Part shown: piece after piece, positions 16,537-25,741 of the stretch
Layout: each line of letters opens with the position of its first letter
Numbering within the stretch: position 1 is the first letter of the stretch
NCBI RefSeq assembly: GCF_002794255.1
Contig: NZ_PGGW01000071.1
Coordinates: 62,001-126,000, forward strand
Reading direction: 5' to 3'
DNA: 64,000 nt
Origin: Streptomyces carminius
GTDB lineage: Bacteria > Actinomycetota > Actinomycetes > Streptomycetales > Streptomycetaceae
The notes under the pieces: generated by a model
What the model was told of the DNA's origin: nothing
Databases searched by the model: none
What the model saw: only the letters and a program-made list of their open reading frames with translations
Made by a program: the position numbers and the translations under genes

Positions 16537-17961
16537 CTACCGCGCGGCGCGCAGCCGCCGCCAGACCGCCTTCGCCGCGTTGTGCCCGGACATGCCGTGC
16601 ACCCCGGGCCCCGGCCAGGTGGCCGAGGAGCACAGGTGGACGGCCGGGTGCCGGGTGGCGTACGGGACGCGGGCGAGCTTCGGCCGCAGCAGGGTCTGCA
16701 GACCGGTGAAGGCGCCGCAGGCGATGTCGCCGCCGACGTAGTTGGCGTTGCGGGTGGCAAGCTCGGGCGGGCCCGCGGTGGCACGGGCCAGCACCAGGTC
16801 CCGGAAACCGGGCGCGAAGCGCTCGATCTGCCGCTCGATCGCCTCGGTGGCGTCCCCGTTCCAGCCCCGCGGCACATGGCCGTACGCCCAGAACACGTGC
16901 TTGCCCTCCGGCGCCCGGCCCGGATCCAGCAGGGTGGGCTGGGAGGTGATCAGGAAGGGCGGGTCGGGCTGCCGGCTCTCGATGGCGGCGGCGCGCAGCG
17001 CACCGGCGACCTCGGCGCTGGACGGGCCCAGATGGACGGTACCGGCCCGGCGGGCGTCCTCGGAGGTCCAGGGGACCGGTCCGGACAGGGCGTAGTCGAT
17101 CTTGAAAGTCCCGGCGCCGTACCGGAAGTTCCGGTAGAAGTCGCCCAGTCCGGCGATCCGGGCCAGCGCGGTGGGCGAGGTGTCGAAGACGTAGGCGCGG
17201 GCGGGCGGCAGCTCGTCCAGCCGCTTCACCTCCACCCCGGTGTGGATCTCGCCGCCCAGGTCGCGCAGGTAGGCGGCGAGCGCGTCGGAGAGCGACTGGG
17301 AGCCGCCGCGCGGCACCGGCCAGCCCACCTCGTGCGCGGCCAGCGCGAAGACCAGGGCGATACCGCCGGTGGCGGGCGAGGTGGTGGGACCGATGGCGTG
17401 GGCGGCCAGCCCGAACAGCAGCGCGCGGGCGGTGTCGTCGCGGAAGCGGCGCCCCAGCCAGTCCACCGGCTGCAGCCCCAGCGCCCCGAAGCGGGCCAGG
17501 GTGACCGGATCGCGCGGCAGCCCGTCCCACGGCACCTTGAAGAAGTCCGGGACCAGGGTGTCCCAGCGGCCCAGGAAGGGCGCCATCATCCGGCGGTACG
17601 TCCCCGCGTCGCGCGGCCCGAAGGAGGCGGCCGTCTCGGCCGGGGAGCGGGCCAGCACCCCGGCGGTGCCGTCCGGGAAGGGATGCGCCAGGGGCAGCTC
17701 GGGATGCAGCCACTGAAGCCCGTAGCGCTCCACCAGGGGCATCGCCGAGAAGGCGGGCGAGCCGACACCCAGGGGATGGACGGCCGAGCAGGGGTCGTGG
17801 CGGAAGCCGGGAAGGGTCAGTTCCTCGGTGCGCGCCCCTCCCCCGACCGTCTCCATCGCCTCGAACAGCTCGACGGAGAAACCCCGTCTGGCCAGCTCGA
17901 CGGCGGCGGTCAGCCCGTTCGGCCCGGCACCCACCACGACCACGTCACGCATCGACGGCAC
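16537..17961 (-). CDS. FAD-dependent oxidoreductase, phytoene-desaturase-like
   Basis: 474-residue flavoprotein. The dinucleotide-binding motif VVVGAGPNGLTAAVELARRG is at the extreme N-terminus, the family segment RGGSQSLSDALAAYLRDLGGEI is at ~230, and the C-terminal FAD-contacting stretch is PGPGVHGMSGHNAAKAVWRRL. This is the NAD(P)/FAD oxidoreductase group related to carotenoid desaturases; no carotenoid genes are nearby, so the substrate is unknown. GTG 17961 is preferred over upstream codons because GGGAGAG precedes it by ~8 bp; ATG 17952 is an alternative. It follows the inositol-phosphatase-like gene after 28 bp, likely one operon. Confidence 0.85.
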   Translation of the reverse strand: MPSMRDVVVVGAGPNGLTAAVELARRGFSVELFEAMETVGGGARTEELTLPGFRHDPCSAVHPLGVGSPAFSAMPLVERYGLQWLHPELPLAHPFPDGTAGVLARSPAETAASFGPRDAGTYRRMMAPFLGRWDTLVPDFFKVPWDGLPRDPVTLARFGALGLQPVDWLGRRFRDDTARALLFGLAAHAIGPTTSPATGGIALVFALAAHEVGWPVPRGGSQSLSDALAAYLRDLGGEIHTGVEVKRLDELPPARAYVFDTSPTALARIAGLGDFYRNFRYGAGTFKIDYALSGPVPWTSEDARRAGTVHLGPSSAEVAGALRAAAIESRQPDPPFLITSQPTLLDPGRAPEGKHVFWAYGHVPRGWNGDATEAIERQIERFAPGFRDLVLARATAGPPELATRNANYVGGDIACGAFTGLQTLLRPKLARVPYATRHPAVHLCSSATWPGPGVHGMSGHNAAKAVWRRLRAAR

Positions 17962-17989
17962 GTTCGGTTCTCTCCCCTCGGCCCTGAGG

Positions 17990-18808
17990 TCAGCCGGCAT
18001 GGGCCAGCAGGGAGAGGATACGACGCACCGTCACCGCGTCCCGGGCCGCGGTGAACGGCAGCGCGTTGCCGCCCGCGAGGCGGAACGGCTCCCCCGTCAG
18101 GGTGGCGTGGCCGCCGCCCGCCTCGGCCACCAGCAGCAGACCGGCCGCGTGGTCCCAGGCGCTCTCCCAGGAGAACGCCACCGCGTCCAGGGTGCCGCGC
18201 GCCACGTTCAGGTACTCCAGCCCCGCCGAGCCGCACGGCCGGGGCTTGACCCCCTCCGCGCGCAGCCCGAGCAGGGCGTGCTTCTGGGCGTCGGTGGTGA
18301 AGTCCGGGTGCGAGTGGGCGACCTCCAGCGCCTCGTCCGGTCCCGGGCCGCCGGAGCGCAGCGCCTCGCCGTTCAGGTACGCTCCCCCGCCGCGCCGGGC
18401 GACGGCCATCTCCCCCAGGGCGGGGGCGTACGTCCAGGAGGCCAGCACCTCGCCGCCGTGGGCGAGGGCCACCAGGGTGCAGAAGCCCGGGTCGCCGTGG
18501 ACGAACTGCCGGGTGCCGTCCACCGGATCCACGATCCACACCGGGCCGTCGCCGCGCAGCACCTGGTAGGTGGCCGGGTTGGCGTGCACCGCCTCCTCGC
18601 CGACGACCGCCGAGCCGGGCAGCAGCGCGGTCAGGGCGGTGGTCAGCCGCTCCTCGGCCCGGTGGTCGGCGACGGTGACCAGGTCGTGCGGACCGGTCTT
18701 CCGGGTGACCTCGTGATCGGCCAGCCGCCGCCAGCGGGGCAGGACCTCCTCGTCCGCCGTCTCGCGGACCACCGCCTCGACCGAGGACACCAGCTCATCA
18801 GTGATCAT
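17990..18808 (-). CDS. Inositol-monophosphatase-family phosphatase
   Basis: 272-residue Mg-dependent phosphomonoesterase fold. Metal-binding motifs are visible: VVGEEAVH (Glu pair), WIVDPVDGTRQFVHG (the DPxDGT signature) and WDHAAGLLLVAEAGG near the C-terminus. Substrates in this family include inositol phosphates, histidinol phosphate and PAP, and sequence alone does not choose. ATG 18808 begins MITDELVSSVEAV. It leads into the FAD oxidoreductase. Confidence 0.92.
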   Translation of the reverse strand: MITDELVSSVEAVVRETADEEVLPRWRRLADHEVTRKTGPHDLVTVADHRAEERLTTALTALLPGSAVVGEEAVHANPATYQVLRGDGPVWIVDPVDGTRQFVHGDPGFCTLVALAHGGEVLASWTYAPALGEMAVARRGGGAYLNGEALRSGGPGPDEALEVAHSHPDFTTDAQKHALLGLRAEGVKPRPCGSAGLEYLNVARGTLDAVAFSWESAWDHAAGLLLVAEAGGGHATLTGEPFRLAGGNALPFTAARDAVTVRRILSLLAHAG

Positions 18809-18985
18809 CCCCCCATGGAAGCACGTCCGGCGGTGTTCCCGCCGGGCGGCGGGAGAACGGCAGGAGGACCGCGGGAGGCCGGGAGGCGGCACCCCGGAGC
18901 GAAACGGGACGGAACCGCCGCACAACCGGACGATGCGGCGGACAGCCCGCGAAGCGGGACGCCCCGACCGCTTAGGCTCGAAGGC

Positions 18986-19762
18986 ATGAGCACCGAGGAC
19001 ATCCGGGGCGCCGGCGGCGGGAGCGGCCCGGGCGGCCACAGGCCCCTGGTGGCCATCCTCAGCGGCGCCGGCATCTCCACCGACTCCGGGATCCCCGACT
19101 ACCGCGGGCCGAACGGCCTGTGGCGGACGGACCCGGACGCCGAGAAGCTCGTCACCTACTCGTACTACATGGCGGACCCGGAGATCCGCCGCCGCTCCTG
19201 GCGGCTGCGGCTCACCGGTCCGGCGCTGCGGGCCAGGCCCAACGCCGGGCACGAGGCGGTGGTGCGGCTGGAGCGCGCCGGGGTTCCGGTGCGGGTGATC
19301 ACGCAGAACGTGGACGGGCTGCACCAGCTGGCCGGGCTGCCCGAGCGGAAGGTGCTGGAGCTGCACGGCACCGCGCGGACCGTGGTGTGCACCCGTTGCC
19401 GGGCGCGCTCGGAGATGGAGAAGGCCCTGGAGCGGGTGCGGGCCGGGGTGGCGGATCCGGAGTGCCTGCGCTGCGGCGGCATCCTGAAGCCGGCCACCGT
19501 GATGTTCGGGGAGGCACTGGACCCGGCGGTGCTGGCGGAGGCGCTGGGCACCGCCAGGGCGTGCGAGGTCTTCCTCGCGGTCGGCACCAGCCTCCAGGTG
19601 GAGCCCGCCGCCTCGCTGGCCCGCGTCGCGGCCGAGCACGGCGCGCGGCTGGTGATCGTCAACGCCGACCCCACCCCGTACGACGCCCTGGCCGACCGGG
19701 TGGTCCGCGAGCCGATCGGGCGGTCGCTGCCCGTGCTGCTGGCGGAGTTCACGCGGAGCTGA
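18986..19762 (+). CDS. Sir2-family NAD-dependent protein deacylase
   Basis: 258-residue sirtuin that removes acyl groups from lysines using NAD. Seen: LSGAGISTDSGIPDYRG (NAD site), TQNVDGLHQLAG, the catalytic His in ELHGTAR, a Zn ribbon CTRC..CLRCGG, and VGTSLQVEPAA. The Tyr/Arg pair that marks SIRT5-like desuccinylases is not evident where expected, so a deacetylase is assumed. ATG 18986 follows CGAAGG; a possible -10 TAGGCT ends 8 bp before it, so the mRNA may be nearly leaderless. It is divergent from the phosphatase gene. Confidence 0.94.
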   Translation: MSTEDIRGAGGGSGPGGHRPLVAILSGAGISTDSGIPDYRGPNGLWRTDPDAEKLVTYSYYMADPEIRRRSWRLRLTGPALRARPNAGHEAVVRLERAGVPVRVITQNVDGLHQLAGLPERKVLELHGTARTVVCTRCRARSEMEKALERVRAGVADPECLRCGGILKPATVMFGEALDPAVLAEALGTARACEVFLAVGTSLQVEPAASLARVAAEHGARLVIVNADPTPYDALADRVVREPIGRSLPVLLAEFTRS

Positions 19763-20115
19763 GCGGGACCGCGCGGGCACGGGACCCGGGGCACGGTCGC
19801 GGTGGCCGCGGACCGGGAGGGGCCCGTACCGGCCCCCGCGCCACCTGCCGCTCCCCCGGGAGGACACCGACTCGTCGGCGGCCCGGACGGCGGCCCACAT
19901 GCTTCCGGAGGCGAGCAGCCGGTTCTCGTGAGCCGCTCCCGGCCGACCGGGTGCCGGGCAGCCACGCCCCGGATGCGACCGCGGGCCCGCCCGTACGACT
20001 CGGCGGACCGGGACGGCGCCGGCTCCTCGGAGTTCGGCCGACGGCCCGGGCACCGGCCGGACGCGGGGCCGGGCACGCCCCCTCGGACCGGGGCGGGGCC
20101 ACCCCGCCGGACCCG
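19763..20115. other. Non-coding region between convergent genes
   Basis: 353 bp of GC-rich sequence lie between the 3' ends of the sirtuin and the next minus-strand gene. I see no convincing gene, strong hairpin or repeat in it. Confidence 0.5.
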
Positions 20116-21579
20116 TCAGGACCCCGCCGGGTACCCGCGGGCCAGCAATCCCTCGACATCGCGCCGGCGGCGGTCGGACACCCGGGCCGCCGCCGCGAGC
20201 AGTAAGGGGGTCAGCACGGCCGGGTCGCCGGACACGACCTCGGCCGCCTCCTCGGGCCGCCGGGCCCGCACCAGGGCCGACAGCAGTTCGAGGGCCTCGG
20301 TACGGCGGCCCGCCGCCGCCAGGGCGAGCGCGGTGGCGGCCACCTCGCCGGCCGGCCTGGCGGCCGACTGCCGCAGCGTCCGCAGGCACTCCTCCTGCCG
20401 CCCGGCCGCGGTCAGCGCGTCGGCGGCGGCGGCGAGCCGGGCGGGCGGCAGCGCGGCCACCTCCCACAGCACGGTGGCGACATCGGCGGCCCGTCCGGTG
20501 TCCTCCAGCCGTCCGGCCAGCACCGGCAGCAGGCCGGCGGGACGGTGCGCGGCCTCGCACAGCGCGATGTGCTCCTCTCCGGTACGGCCCAGGGCCCGCA
20601 GTCCGGCCAGCCGGGCGACGATCTCGTCGCACTCCCGCCGGATCCGGGCCTCCCGGGCGGCCGTCTCGGCACGCTCCTCCCGGTGCGCGTCCGCGTCGTC
20701 CCGCGCCCCGGCGAACCGGGCACCGCGCGGCCGGGCGGGAGCGGGCGGGGCCACGGGAGGGAGTACGGCGGCCGGTTCCTCCGGGGACTCCTCCGGGGAG
20801 GCGGCCTCCAACCCCGCGAACCGGGCGCCGCGCAGCCGGGGCCGTACGGGCTCGGACGGCGCGGACGGCACGGACGGCACGAGCGGCACGGACGGCGGCT
20901 CCGCGGCCGGGGCGCCGGGTTCCGGAGTGACCGGTTCCGGCGCGGGGTGTACGGGCTCCCGCCCGGAGCCGGGCTCCCGCGCGGGTTCCGGCGCGGCCTC
21001 CAGGGCCGCCAGCCGGTCACTCAGCTCCTGGCAGCGGGCGGTGGCGCGGGCCCGGTCGTCGCGCGCCCAGGCGAGATCCGCCGCCGGCCGGCCGGTACCC
21101 GCCGGGTGGCCGCCCGCCGCCTGCGCCCGGGCCAGCGCCTGCTCCCGGCGGACCGCCCGCCACCGCTCGTGCCGCAGCGCCGCCAGCCGTTCCCTCAGCT
21201 CCCCCGGATCACCGGCGGCCCGGTCCCGGGCGAGGACCGCCGCCCGGTGCAGCGCGCGCAGCCGGGCGGCCCGGGGGCCTGCCCGCCGGGGGCCGTGGTA
21301 CGTCGCGAAGTCGTCCAGCAGGGACGCGACCACGTCCCAGGGCGGTGTCCGGTGACCCGCCAGGCAGGCGGCCAGCCCGTCGGGGTCCCGGCGGCCGAAG
21401 ACCCCGTACCAGCCCGCCTCCGGGTCGAGGGCGCCGGCGAGTTCACCCAGCGCGGCCGCGAACGCGACGGCCTCGGGAACCCGGGGGCCCTCCCGGGAGC
21501 GGGACACGGCCCGGACACCGGCGGTGCCCGCGACATCGAGGACACCGTCGGCCTGTTGCGTCATCGGCATGGCGGACAT
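20116..21579 (-). CDS. Hypothetical helical-repeat protein with central Pro/Glu-rich linker
   Basis: 487 residues, not a family I recognise. The N-terminal ~190 residues are helical and Arg-rich. A Pro/Glu/Ser-rich linker (~200-310) contains two copies of RGARFAG (LRGARFAGLE and PRGARFAGAR). The C-terminal ~170 residues are short Ala/Leu-rich helices of repeating character (RTGEEHIALCEAAHRPAGLL, ..AADALTAAGRQEECLRTL, ..ALALAAAGRRTEALELLSAL), resembling TPR- or HEAT-like solenoids. No signal peptide. Starts at 21579, 21570 and 21564 are all ATG; none has a strong ribosome-binding site. Similar long uncharacterised proteins are common in Streptomyces. Confidence 0.7.
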   Translation of the reverse strand: MSAMPMTQQADGVLDVAGTAGVRAVSRSREGPRVPEAVAFAAALGELAGALDPEAGWYGVFGRRDPDGLAACLAGHRTPPWDVVASLLDDFATYHGPRRAGPRAARLRALHRAAVLARDRAAGDPGELRERLAALRHERWRAVRREQALARAQAAGGHPAGTGRPAADLAWARDDRARATARCQELSDRLAALEAAPEPAREPGSGREPVHPAPEPVTPEPGAPAAEPPSVPLVPSVPSAPSEPVRPRLRGARFAGLEAASPEESPEEPAAVLPPVAPPAPARPRGARFAGARDDADAHREERAETAAREARIRRECDEIVARLAGLRALGRTGEEHIALCEAAHRPAGLLPVLAGRLEDTGRAADVATVLWEVAALPPARLAAAADALTAAGRQEECLRTLRQSAARPAGEVAATALALAAAGRRTEALELLSALVRARRPEEAAEVVSGDPAVLTPLLLAAAARVSDRRRRDVEGLLARGYPAGS

Positions 21580-21649
21580 GCCACACCCGGAATGTTTCGG
21601 TCAGGGTGACCGCCGTGCTACGAACAGTTTTCGCCCGCCCTTCCTCATC

Positions 21650-21682
21650 CGCTTCCCGCCCGCTTCCCGCCCGCTTCCCGCC
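21650..21682. repeat. 11-bp tandem repeat (x3)
   Basis: Three head-to-tail copies of CGCTTCCCGCC lie in the ~200-bp space between divergent genes. No function is evident. Confidence 0.7.
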
Positions 21683-21788
21683 GTTTTCCTCGTGCCCGCG
21701 GTCTTCGCCCCGGTACCGCCGGAAGGAGTCCTTCCGCCGGTCCGCGGCCCTCGAACCCACCGCGTGCGCGGCGCTACGCTTCCGCCCC

Positions 21789-22568
21789 ATGAACGACAAC
21801 CTGCGCGAGATCGTGCTGGGCGTACTCGCGGCCGGCCTCACCACGTCGCTCGGCTGGTTCGGCCGCACCTACCTGTGGCGCCGCGGGCTCCGCCGCAAGC
21901 AGCGCTTCTTCGGGCTGCCGGAGCACTCCGAGTGCCTGCTGGTGGTCGGCCGCAAGGCCGCCACGGGCGAGGGCGCCGTCTCCCGCGACGACGTGTTCGC
22001 CCTGCTGGAGCTGTCCGCCCTGATCAAGGACTGCGGCGCCAACGCGCAGGTGATATCCCACGAGGCGGCCCGTCAGGGGTTCGGTGAACGGACCGAGTTC
22101 TGCATCGGCGGGCCGGCGGCGAACCGGCGGACGGCCGCGCACCTCCACTCCCTGCTGCCGGGGGTGCGGGTCAACACCGATCCCGAACCGGGCCCGGACC
22201 AGGCGGCGTTCACCATCGGCAGCGAGCGCTACCGGATGGCGAAGGGCTCGGTGGAGTACGTCCTCCTCGCCCGGCTCACCGCGGGCGAGGGCTCCCATCC
22301 GGTGTTCGTCCTGTGCGGCCAGCGGGCCGTCACCAACCAGGCCGCCGCCCGCCATCTCGCCCGCCACCACCGGGAGCTGGCCCGCAGGCACGGCCGGAAC
22401 GGCGACTTCTGCCTGCTGCTGAAGGTGATCAACTCCCAGGCGTACGGCCCCGATGTCGTCGAGCTGGTCTCGGACGTCACCCAGGCGGCCACCAGCCCGC
22501 CGCCCACTCCCGTCCCCTCGCCCGCTCCCGCGTCCGGCGGCCGCAGGCAGCACCGGGCACAGGGCTGA
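21789..22568 (+). CDS. Membrane-anchored hypothetical protein
   Basis: 259 residues. A short N-terminal hydrophobic stretch (IVLGVLAAGLTTSLGWFG) followed by basic residues (RTYLWRRGLRRKQR) would act as a membrane anchor with the body in the cytoplasm. The rest looks like a soluble alpha/beta domain (CLLVVGRK, FCIGGPAANRRTAAHL, PVFVLCGQRAVTNQAAARHLARHH, DFCLLLKV) and ends in a Pro-rich tail. The GGPAANRR and CGQRAVTNQAA patterns recall nucleotide-binding loops, but I cannot name the family. ATG 21789 lies just before the hydrophobic segment. Confidence 0.75.
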   Translation: MNDNLREIVLGVLAAGLTTSLGWFGRTYLWRRGLRRKQRFFGLPEHSECLLVVGRKAATGEGAVSRDDVFALLELSALIKDCGANAQVISHEAARQGFGERTEFCIGGPAANRRTAAHLHSLLPGVRVNTDPEPGPDQAAFTIGSERYRMAKGSVEYVLLARLTAGEGSHPVFVLCGQRAVTNQAAARHLARHHRELARRHGRNGDFCLLLKVINSQAYGPDVVELVSDVTQAATSPPPTPVPSPAPASGGRRQHRAQG

Positions 22569-22687
22569 TCACCGACTGAACCGATCAAGTCGCCCCGGGT
22601 CCGCGGACTTTCCCCCACCCGCGGCACGGATGCCGCGATGATGTTGCCGGCGGTACCCGGTGCGAGGGGGGCCACCCTTCTACCCTG

Positions 22688-22698
22688 TTGACCTAGGT
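22688..22698 (+). promoter_or_regulatory. Palindromic site before the GntR gene
   Basis: ACCTAGGT (22691-22698) is a perfect 8-bp palindrome overlapping TTGACC (22688-22693), a possible -35. It lies 56 bp before the GntR start and could be its autoregulatory operator. Confidence 0.35.
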
Positions 22699-22753
22699 AC
22701 GAAGATCACTCCCCGTACCCGGCACAGGTGGCAGCACGGAGAGGAGTCCCCGC

Positions 22754-23503
22754 ATGGGCGACAGCAGGCCGGTCTACCAGCGGATCGCCGACGACCTGCG
22801 GCAGCAGATCGACGAGGGAGTGCTGGCCGTGGGTGCCCGGATACCGTCGCGTTCGGAGCTGAAGCGCACCTACGCGGCCAGCGACCAGACCGTGGACCGG
22901 GCGGTACGGGTGCTCAAGGCCGCGGGTTACGCGGAGGGCCAGTTCGGGCGCGGGGTGTTCGTCACCGACCGCAGCCCCATCGGGAGCCTGCTGCGGACCG
23001 GTGGTGAGGCGGTGGACTCGCCGTTCGCCGCCCGGATCAACGGCGGCGAGTCCGTCACCGCGCTGCTGTGGGAGGCCACCTCCACCACCACGGGCGCTCC
23101 CCCGCGGATCGCCGAGCGGCTGGGCGTCACCGTGGGCGAGCGGGTGATGTGCACCCACTACGAGTACCTCACCGACCGGCGGCCGCTCCAGCTCGCCACC
23201 AGCTGGGAACCCCTGGCGCTCACCGAGGGCACCGAGGTGGTCTCCCCCGAACGCGGCCCGTACGCCCGGCGCGGGGTGCGCGAAAGGTTCGCGGCCATCG
23301 GCGTGCGGGTGGCGGGCGCCACCGAACTGGTCGGCTCGCGCCCGGCCACCAGCGCGGAGGCCGAGGTCCTGGGCTGCTCGCCGGGGCAGTGCGTGACGGT
23401 CATCGAACGCACCCACCACACGGCGGACGGCCGGGCCGTGGAGACCTCCGACATCGTGGTGCGCGCGGACCGCTGGCGGCTGGAGTACCGCATCACCTTC
23501 TGA
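22754..23503 (+). CDS. GntR-family regulator with UTRA-type effector domain
   Basis: 249-residue transcription factor. N-terminal winged helix (VYQRIADDLRQQIDEGVL..ARIPSRSELKRTYAASDQTVDRAVRVLKAAG, ~6-60) and a C-terminal UTRA-like ligand domain (~80-245) containing RVMCTHYEYLTDRRPLQLATSW and VTVIERTHHTADGRAVETSD, as in HutC-type regulators. ATG 22754 follows GGAGAGGAG. The adjacent palindrome at 22691 fits an autoregulatory operator. No obvious target operon lies next to it. Confidence 0.92.
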   Translation: MGDSRPVYQRIADDLRQQIDEGVLAVGARIPSRSELKRTYAASDQTVDRAVRVLKAAGYAEGQFGRGVFVTDRSPIGSLLRTGGEAVDSPFAARINGGESVTALLWEATSTTTGAPPRIAERLGVTVGERVMCTHYEYLTDRRPLQLATSWEPLALTEGTEVVSPERGPYARRGVRERFAAIGVRVAGATELVGSRPATSAEAEVLGCSPGQCVTVIERTHHTADGRAVETSDIVVRADRWRLEYRITF

Positions 23504-23570
23504 GGACCGATCCCGGCCTTCCCCTGTCCCCCGTGTCTCCTCGGTCCCGTTCCCCGGGGCCCGGCCCTCC

Positions 23571-24011
23571 TCACGCCTCGGACGCCTCCGCGTACAGCTG
23601 CGACAGCTCCGGGCTGCCGCTGAGCGCCCAGTCGTGGCCGGCCGCCACCACGTCGATCTCCCGGCCGGAGGCGAGCCGCACCACCGGCCGGCCGTTGGGC
23701 CACACCTGCCAGGCCGCTCCCGGCACCGTGCGGACGATGACCGTGCCCAGGTACAGACCGGCGTCGTTGCCCAGCCACTGCTGGGTCTCGGAGTCGTCGC
23801 GCCAGCGTGGCAGAAGCTGGTCGATGGCCGCCAGGGAAGCGGCCGTGTCGTCCAGCTCGATCCCCGCCGATCCGGCCTGCCCGCGCAGCAGTTCGCACTC
23901 GGACAGCAACTCGGACACACCCTCGTTGTCGTGCCCGCCGCCCGTCATCACCGCCACACCGCGGGACATGCCGTGCCGCTTGCGCCAGTTGTCCAGGAAG
24001 GGGATGTTCAT
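23571..24011 (-). CDS. Conserved hypothetical protein, DUF6278-like
   Basis: 146 residues beginning MNIPFLDNWRKRHGMSRG, followed by an acidic helical region (SELLSECELLRGQAG, SLAAIDQLLPRWRDD) and a small beta-rich end (LYLGTVIVRTV, ..RPVVRLASGREIDVVAAGHDW). I believe it matches the actinobacterial DUF6278 group; function unknown. ATG 24011 fits the conserved N-terminus; the frame is open further upstream without similarity. It is convergent with the GntR gene. Confidence 0.75.
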   Translation of the reverse strand: MNIPFLDNWRKRHGMSRGVAVMTGGGHDNEGVSELLSECELLRGQAGSAGIELDDTAASLAAIDQLLPRWRDDSETQQWLGNDAGLYLGTVIVRTVPGAAWQVWPNGRPVVRLASGREIDVVAAGHDWALSGSPELSQLYAEASEA

Positions 24012-24138
24012 GCCCTCAGGGTGACACCGCGAAGGCGGTGAACACCACCGGCACGCGGGGCGGACTCCCGACGAACACCCGCGAACGCCCCCGGCCCGGC
24101 CGGGGCTCGCCGGTGCGGAGGGCGGGCGGGAAGGGCGG

Positions 24139-24915
24139 TCACACCTCGAGGTCGACGACGACCGGGGCGTGGTCGGAGGCGCCCTTGCCCTTGCGCTCCT
24201 CACGGTCGACGTAGGCGTCCCGCACCGCCGCCTCGAAGGCCGGGTTGCCGTAGACCAGGTCGATGCGCATGCCCTTGTTCTTGGGGAAGGCCAGCTGGCG
24301 GTAGTCCCAGTAGGTGTAGGGGCGGTCGTACTTCAGCGGACGCGGCACCACGTCGGCCAGGCCGGCCGCCCGCAGCTCCGCCAGCGCCGCCCGCTCGGCC
24401 GGGGTGACATGGGTGGCGCCCTCGAAGAGGGCCGGATCGAAGACGTCCTCGTCGGCGGGCGCGACGTTGTAGTCGCCGAGGATCGCGAACGGCCGCTCGC
24501 CCGGCTCCCGCACCGCCAGCTCCCGCAGCGCCGCGAACCACTGGAGCTTGTACTCGAAGTGCGGGTGCCCCACCTCGCGCCCGTTGGGCACGTACACCGA
24601 CCACAGCCGCACCCCGCCGCAGGTCGCGCCCACCGCGCGGGGCTCGGTGACGCCCTCGTACGCCGGGCCGCCGGGCAGACCGGTCACCGGCTCCGCCAGC
24701 CCGACCCGGGAGAGGACCGCCACCCCGTTCCAGCGGCCGGTGGCGTTGACCGCCGCCTCGTAGCCGAGCTCGCGCAGCGGTTCGGCCGGGAACGCCTCCG
24801 CCGCGCACTTCAGCTCCTGCAGGCACAGCACGTCCGTGCCGCTGCTCTCCAGCCAGGCCAGCAGCCGCGGCAGCCGGGCAGTGATCGAGTTGACGTTCCA
24901 GGTGGCGATGCGCAT
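24139..24915 (-). CDS. xthA: Exodeoxyribonuclease III / AP endonuclease family
   Basis: 258-residue Mg-dependent 3'-exonuclease and apurinic endonuclease for base-excision repair. The catalytic motifs are in order: IATWNVNSI (Asn), LCLQELK (Glu metal ligand), GVAVLS, VYVPNG, AILGDYNVAP (Asp/Asn), YTYWDYR and GASDHAPVV (catalytic Asp-His). ATG 24915 begins MRIATWNVNS, the standard N-terminus; an upstream start would add ten non-homologous residues. Confidence 0.95.
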   Translation of the reverse strand: MRIATWNVNSITARLPRLLAWLESSGTDVLCLQELKCAAEAFPAEPLRELGYEAAVNATGRWNGVAVLSRVGLAEPVTGLPGGPAYEGVTEPRAVGATCGGVRLWSVYVPNGREVGHPHFEYKLQWFAALRELAVREPGERPFAILGDYNVAPADEDVFDPALFEGATHVTPAERAALAELRAAGLADVVPRPLKYDRPYTYWDYRQLAFPKNKGMRIDLVYGNPAFEAAVRDAYVDREERKGKGASDHAPVVVDLEV

Positions 24916-25029
24916 GACGGCGAATCTACCGTCCGCCGCCGACAACGGTGGGACGGTCCGGTGCCGGACCGTCCCACCGGCTCCACCGGACCTCCGTACC
25001 GCCGTACCGCCGGGGCCGCCGGGGCCCGC

Positions 25030-25698
25030 TCAGAGCTCGACGCGCTCCCCGGGCACCAGCCGGATGTGCTCCGCGCCGCCCACCCCCGGCCCGTCGGGGC
25101 CGAGCATCCGGCCGTAGACGGGCGGCGCGAAGTCCGACAGCAGTCCGTCGTGGACGTCGTACGCCACCCTCGGCCGCACCTCGCGGAGGTAGTCGATGAC
25201 CTCGGCGACCTTGTTCCAGGGGGCCTGCACCGGCAGCAGCAGGGTGTCCACCGGACGGTCGGGCACGGTCAGGGCGTCGCCGGGATGGAACAGCGCGCCG
25301 GGCGCGCCGTCCGGGCCCGGGACGGTGACGGCGTAGCCGACGTTGGTGACGCGCGGGATGTCCGGGTGGATGACGGCGTGCAGCTCGCCGTGCACCTCCA
25401 CCTCGAAGCCCGCCGCGGTGAAGGCGTCGCCGCCGCCGACGGTGTGGACCCGGCCGGGGAAGGCGGCGGTCAGTTTCTCGGCGACGCTGCGCAGGGTCCA
25501 GATCTCCGCGGCCGGGTCCGCCTCCAGGGCGGCGCGCAGCCTGCCCTCGTCGAAGTGGTCGGGGTGCTCGTGGGTGACCAGGACCGCGTCGGCGCCGACG
25601 GCGGCGTCCGCCTCGCTGAAGGCGCCCGGGTCGATGACGAGCGTGCGTCCGTCGTGGCGCAGGGCGACACAGGAGTGGCCCTTCTTCGTGAGCTCCAT
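25030..25698 (-). CDS. MBL-fold metal-dependent hydrolase
   Basis: 222 residues of the UlaG-like metallo-beta-lactamase branch. The metal site is VLVTHEHPDHFDEG (HxHxDH), with further His in HPGDALTVP and YDVHDGLLS. MELTKKGHSCVALRHDGRTLVIDPGAF is cited in two parts: MELTKKGHSCVAL and GRTLVIDPGAF open the fold. ATG 25698 is the start. Substrate unknown. It lies 43 bp downstream of the small membrane-anchored protein gene on the same strand and may share its transcript. Confidence 0.9.
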   Translation of the reverse strand: MELTKKGHSCVALRHDGRTLVIDPGAFSEADAAVGADAVLVTHEHPDHFDEGRLRAALEADPAAEIWTLRSVAEKLTAAFPGRVHTVGGGDAFTAAGFEVEVHGELHAVIHPDIPRVTNVGYAVTVPGPDGAPGALFHPGDALTVPDRPVDTLLLPVQAPWNKVAEVIDYLREVRPRVAYDVHDGLLSDFAPPVYGRMLGPDGPGVGGAEHIRLVPGERVEL

Positions 25699-25741
25699 GC
25701 GGCCATTGTGACGGTCGCCGTGCCGGTGCACCCCGCCCGGC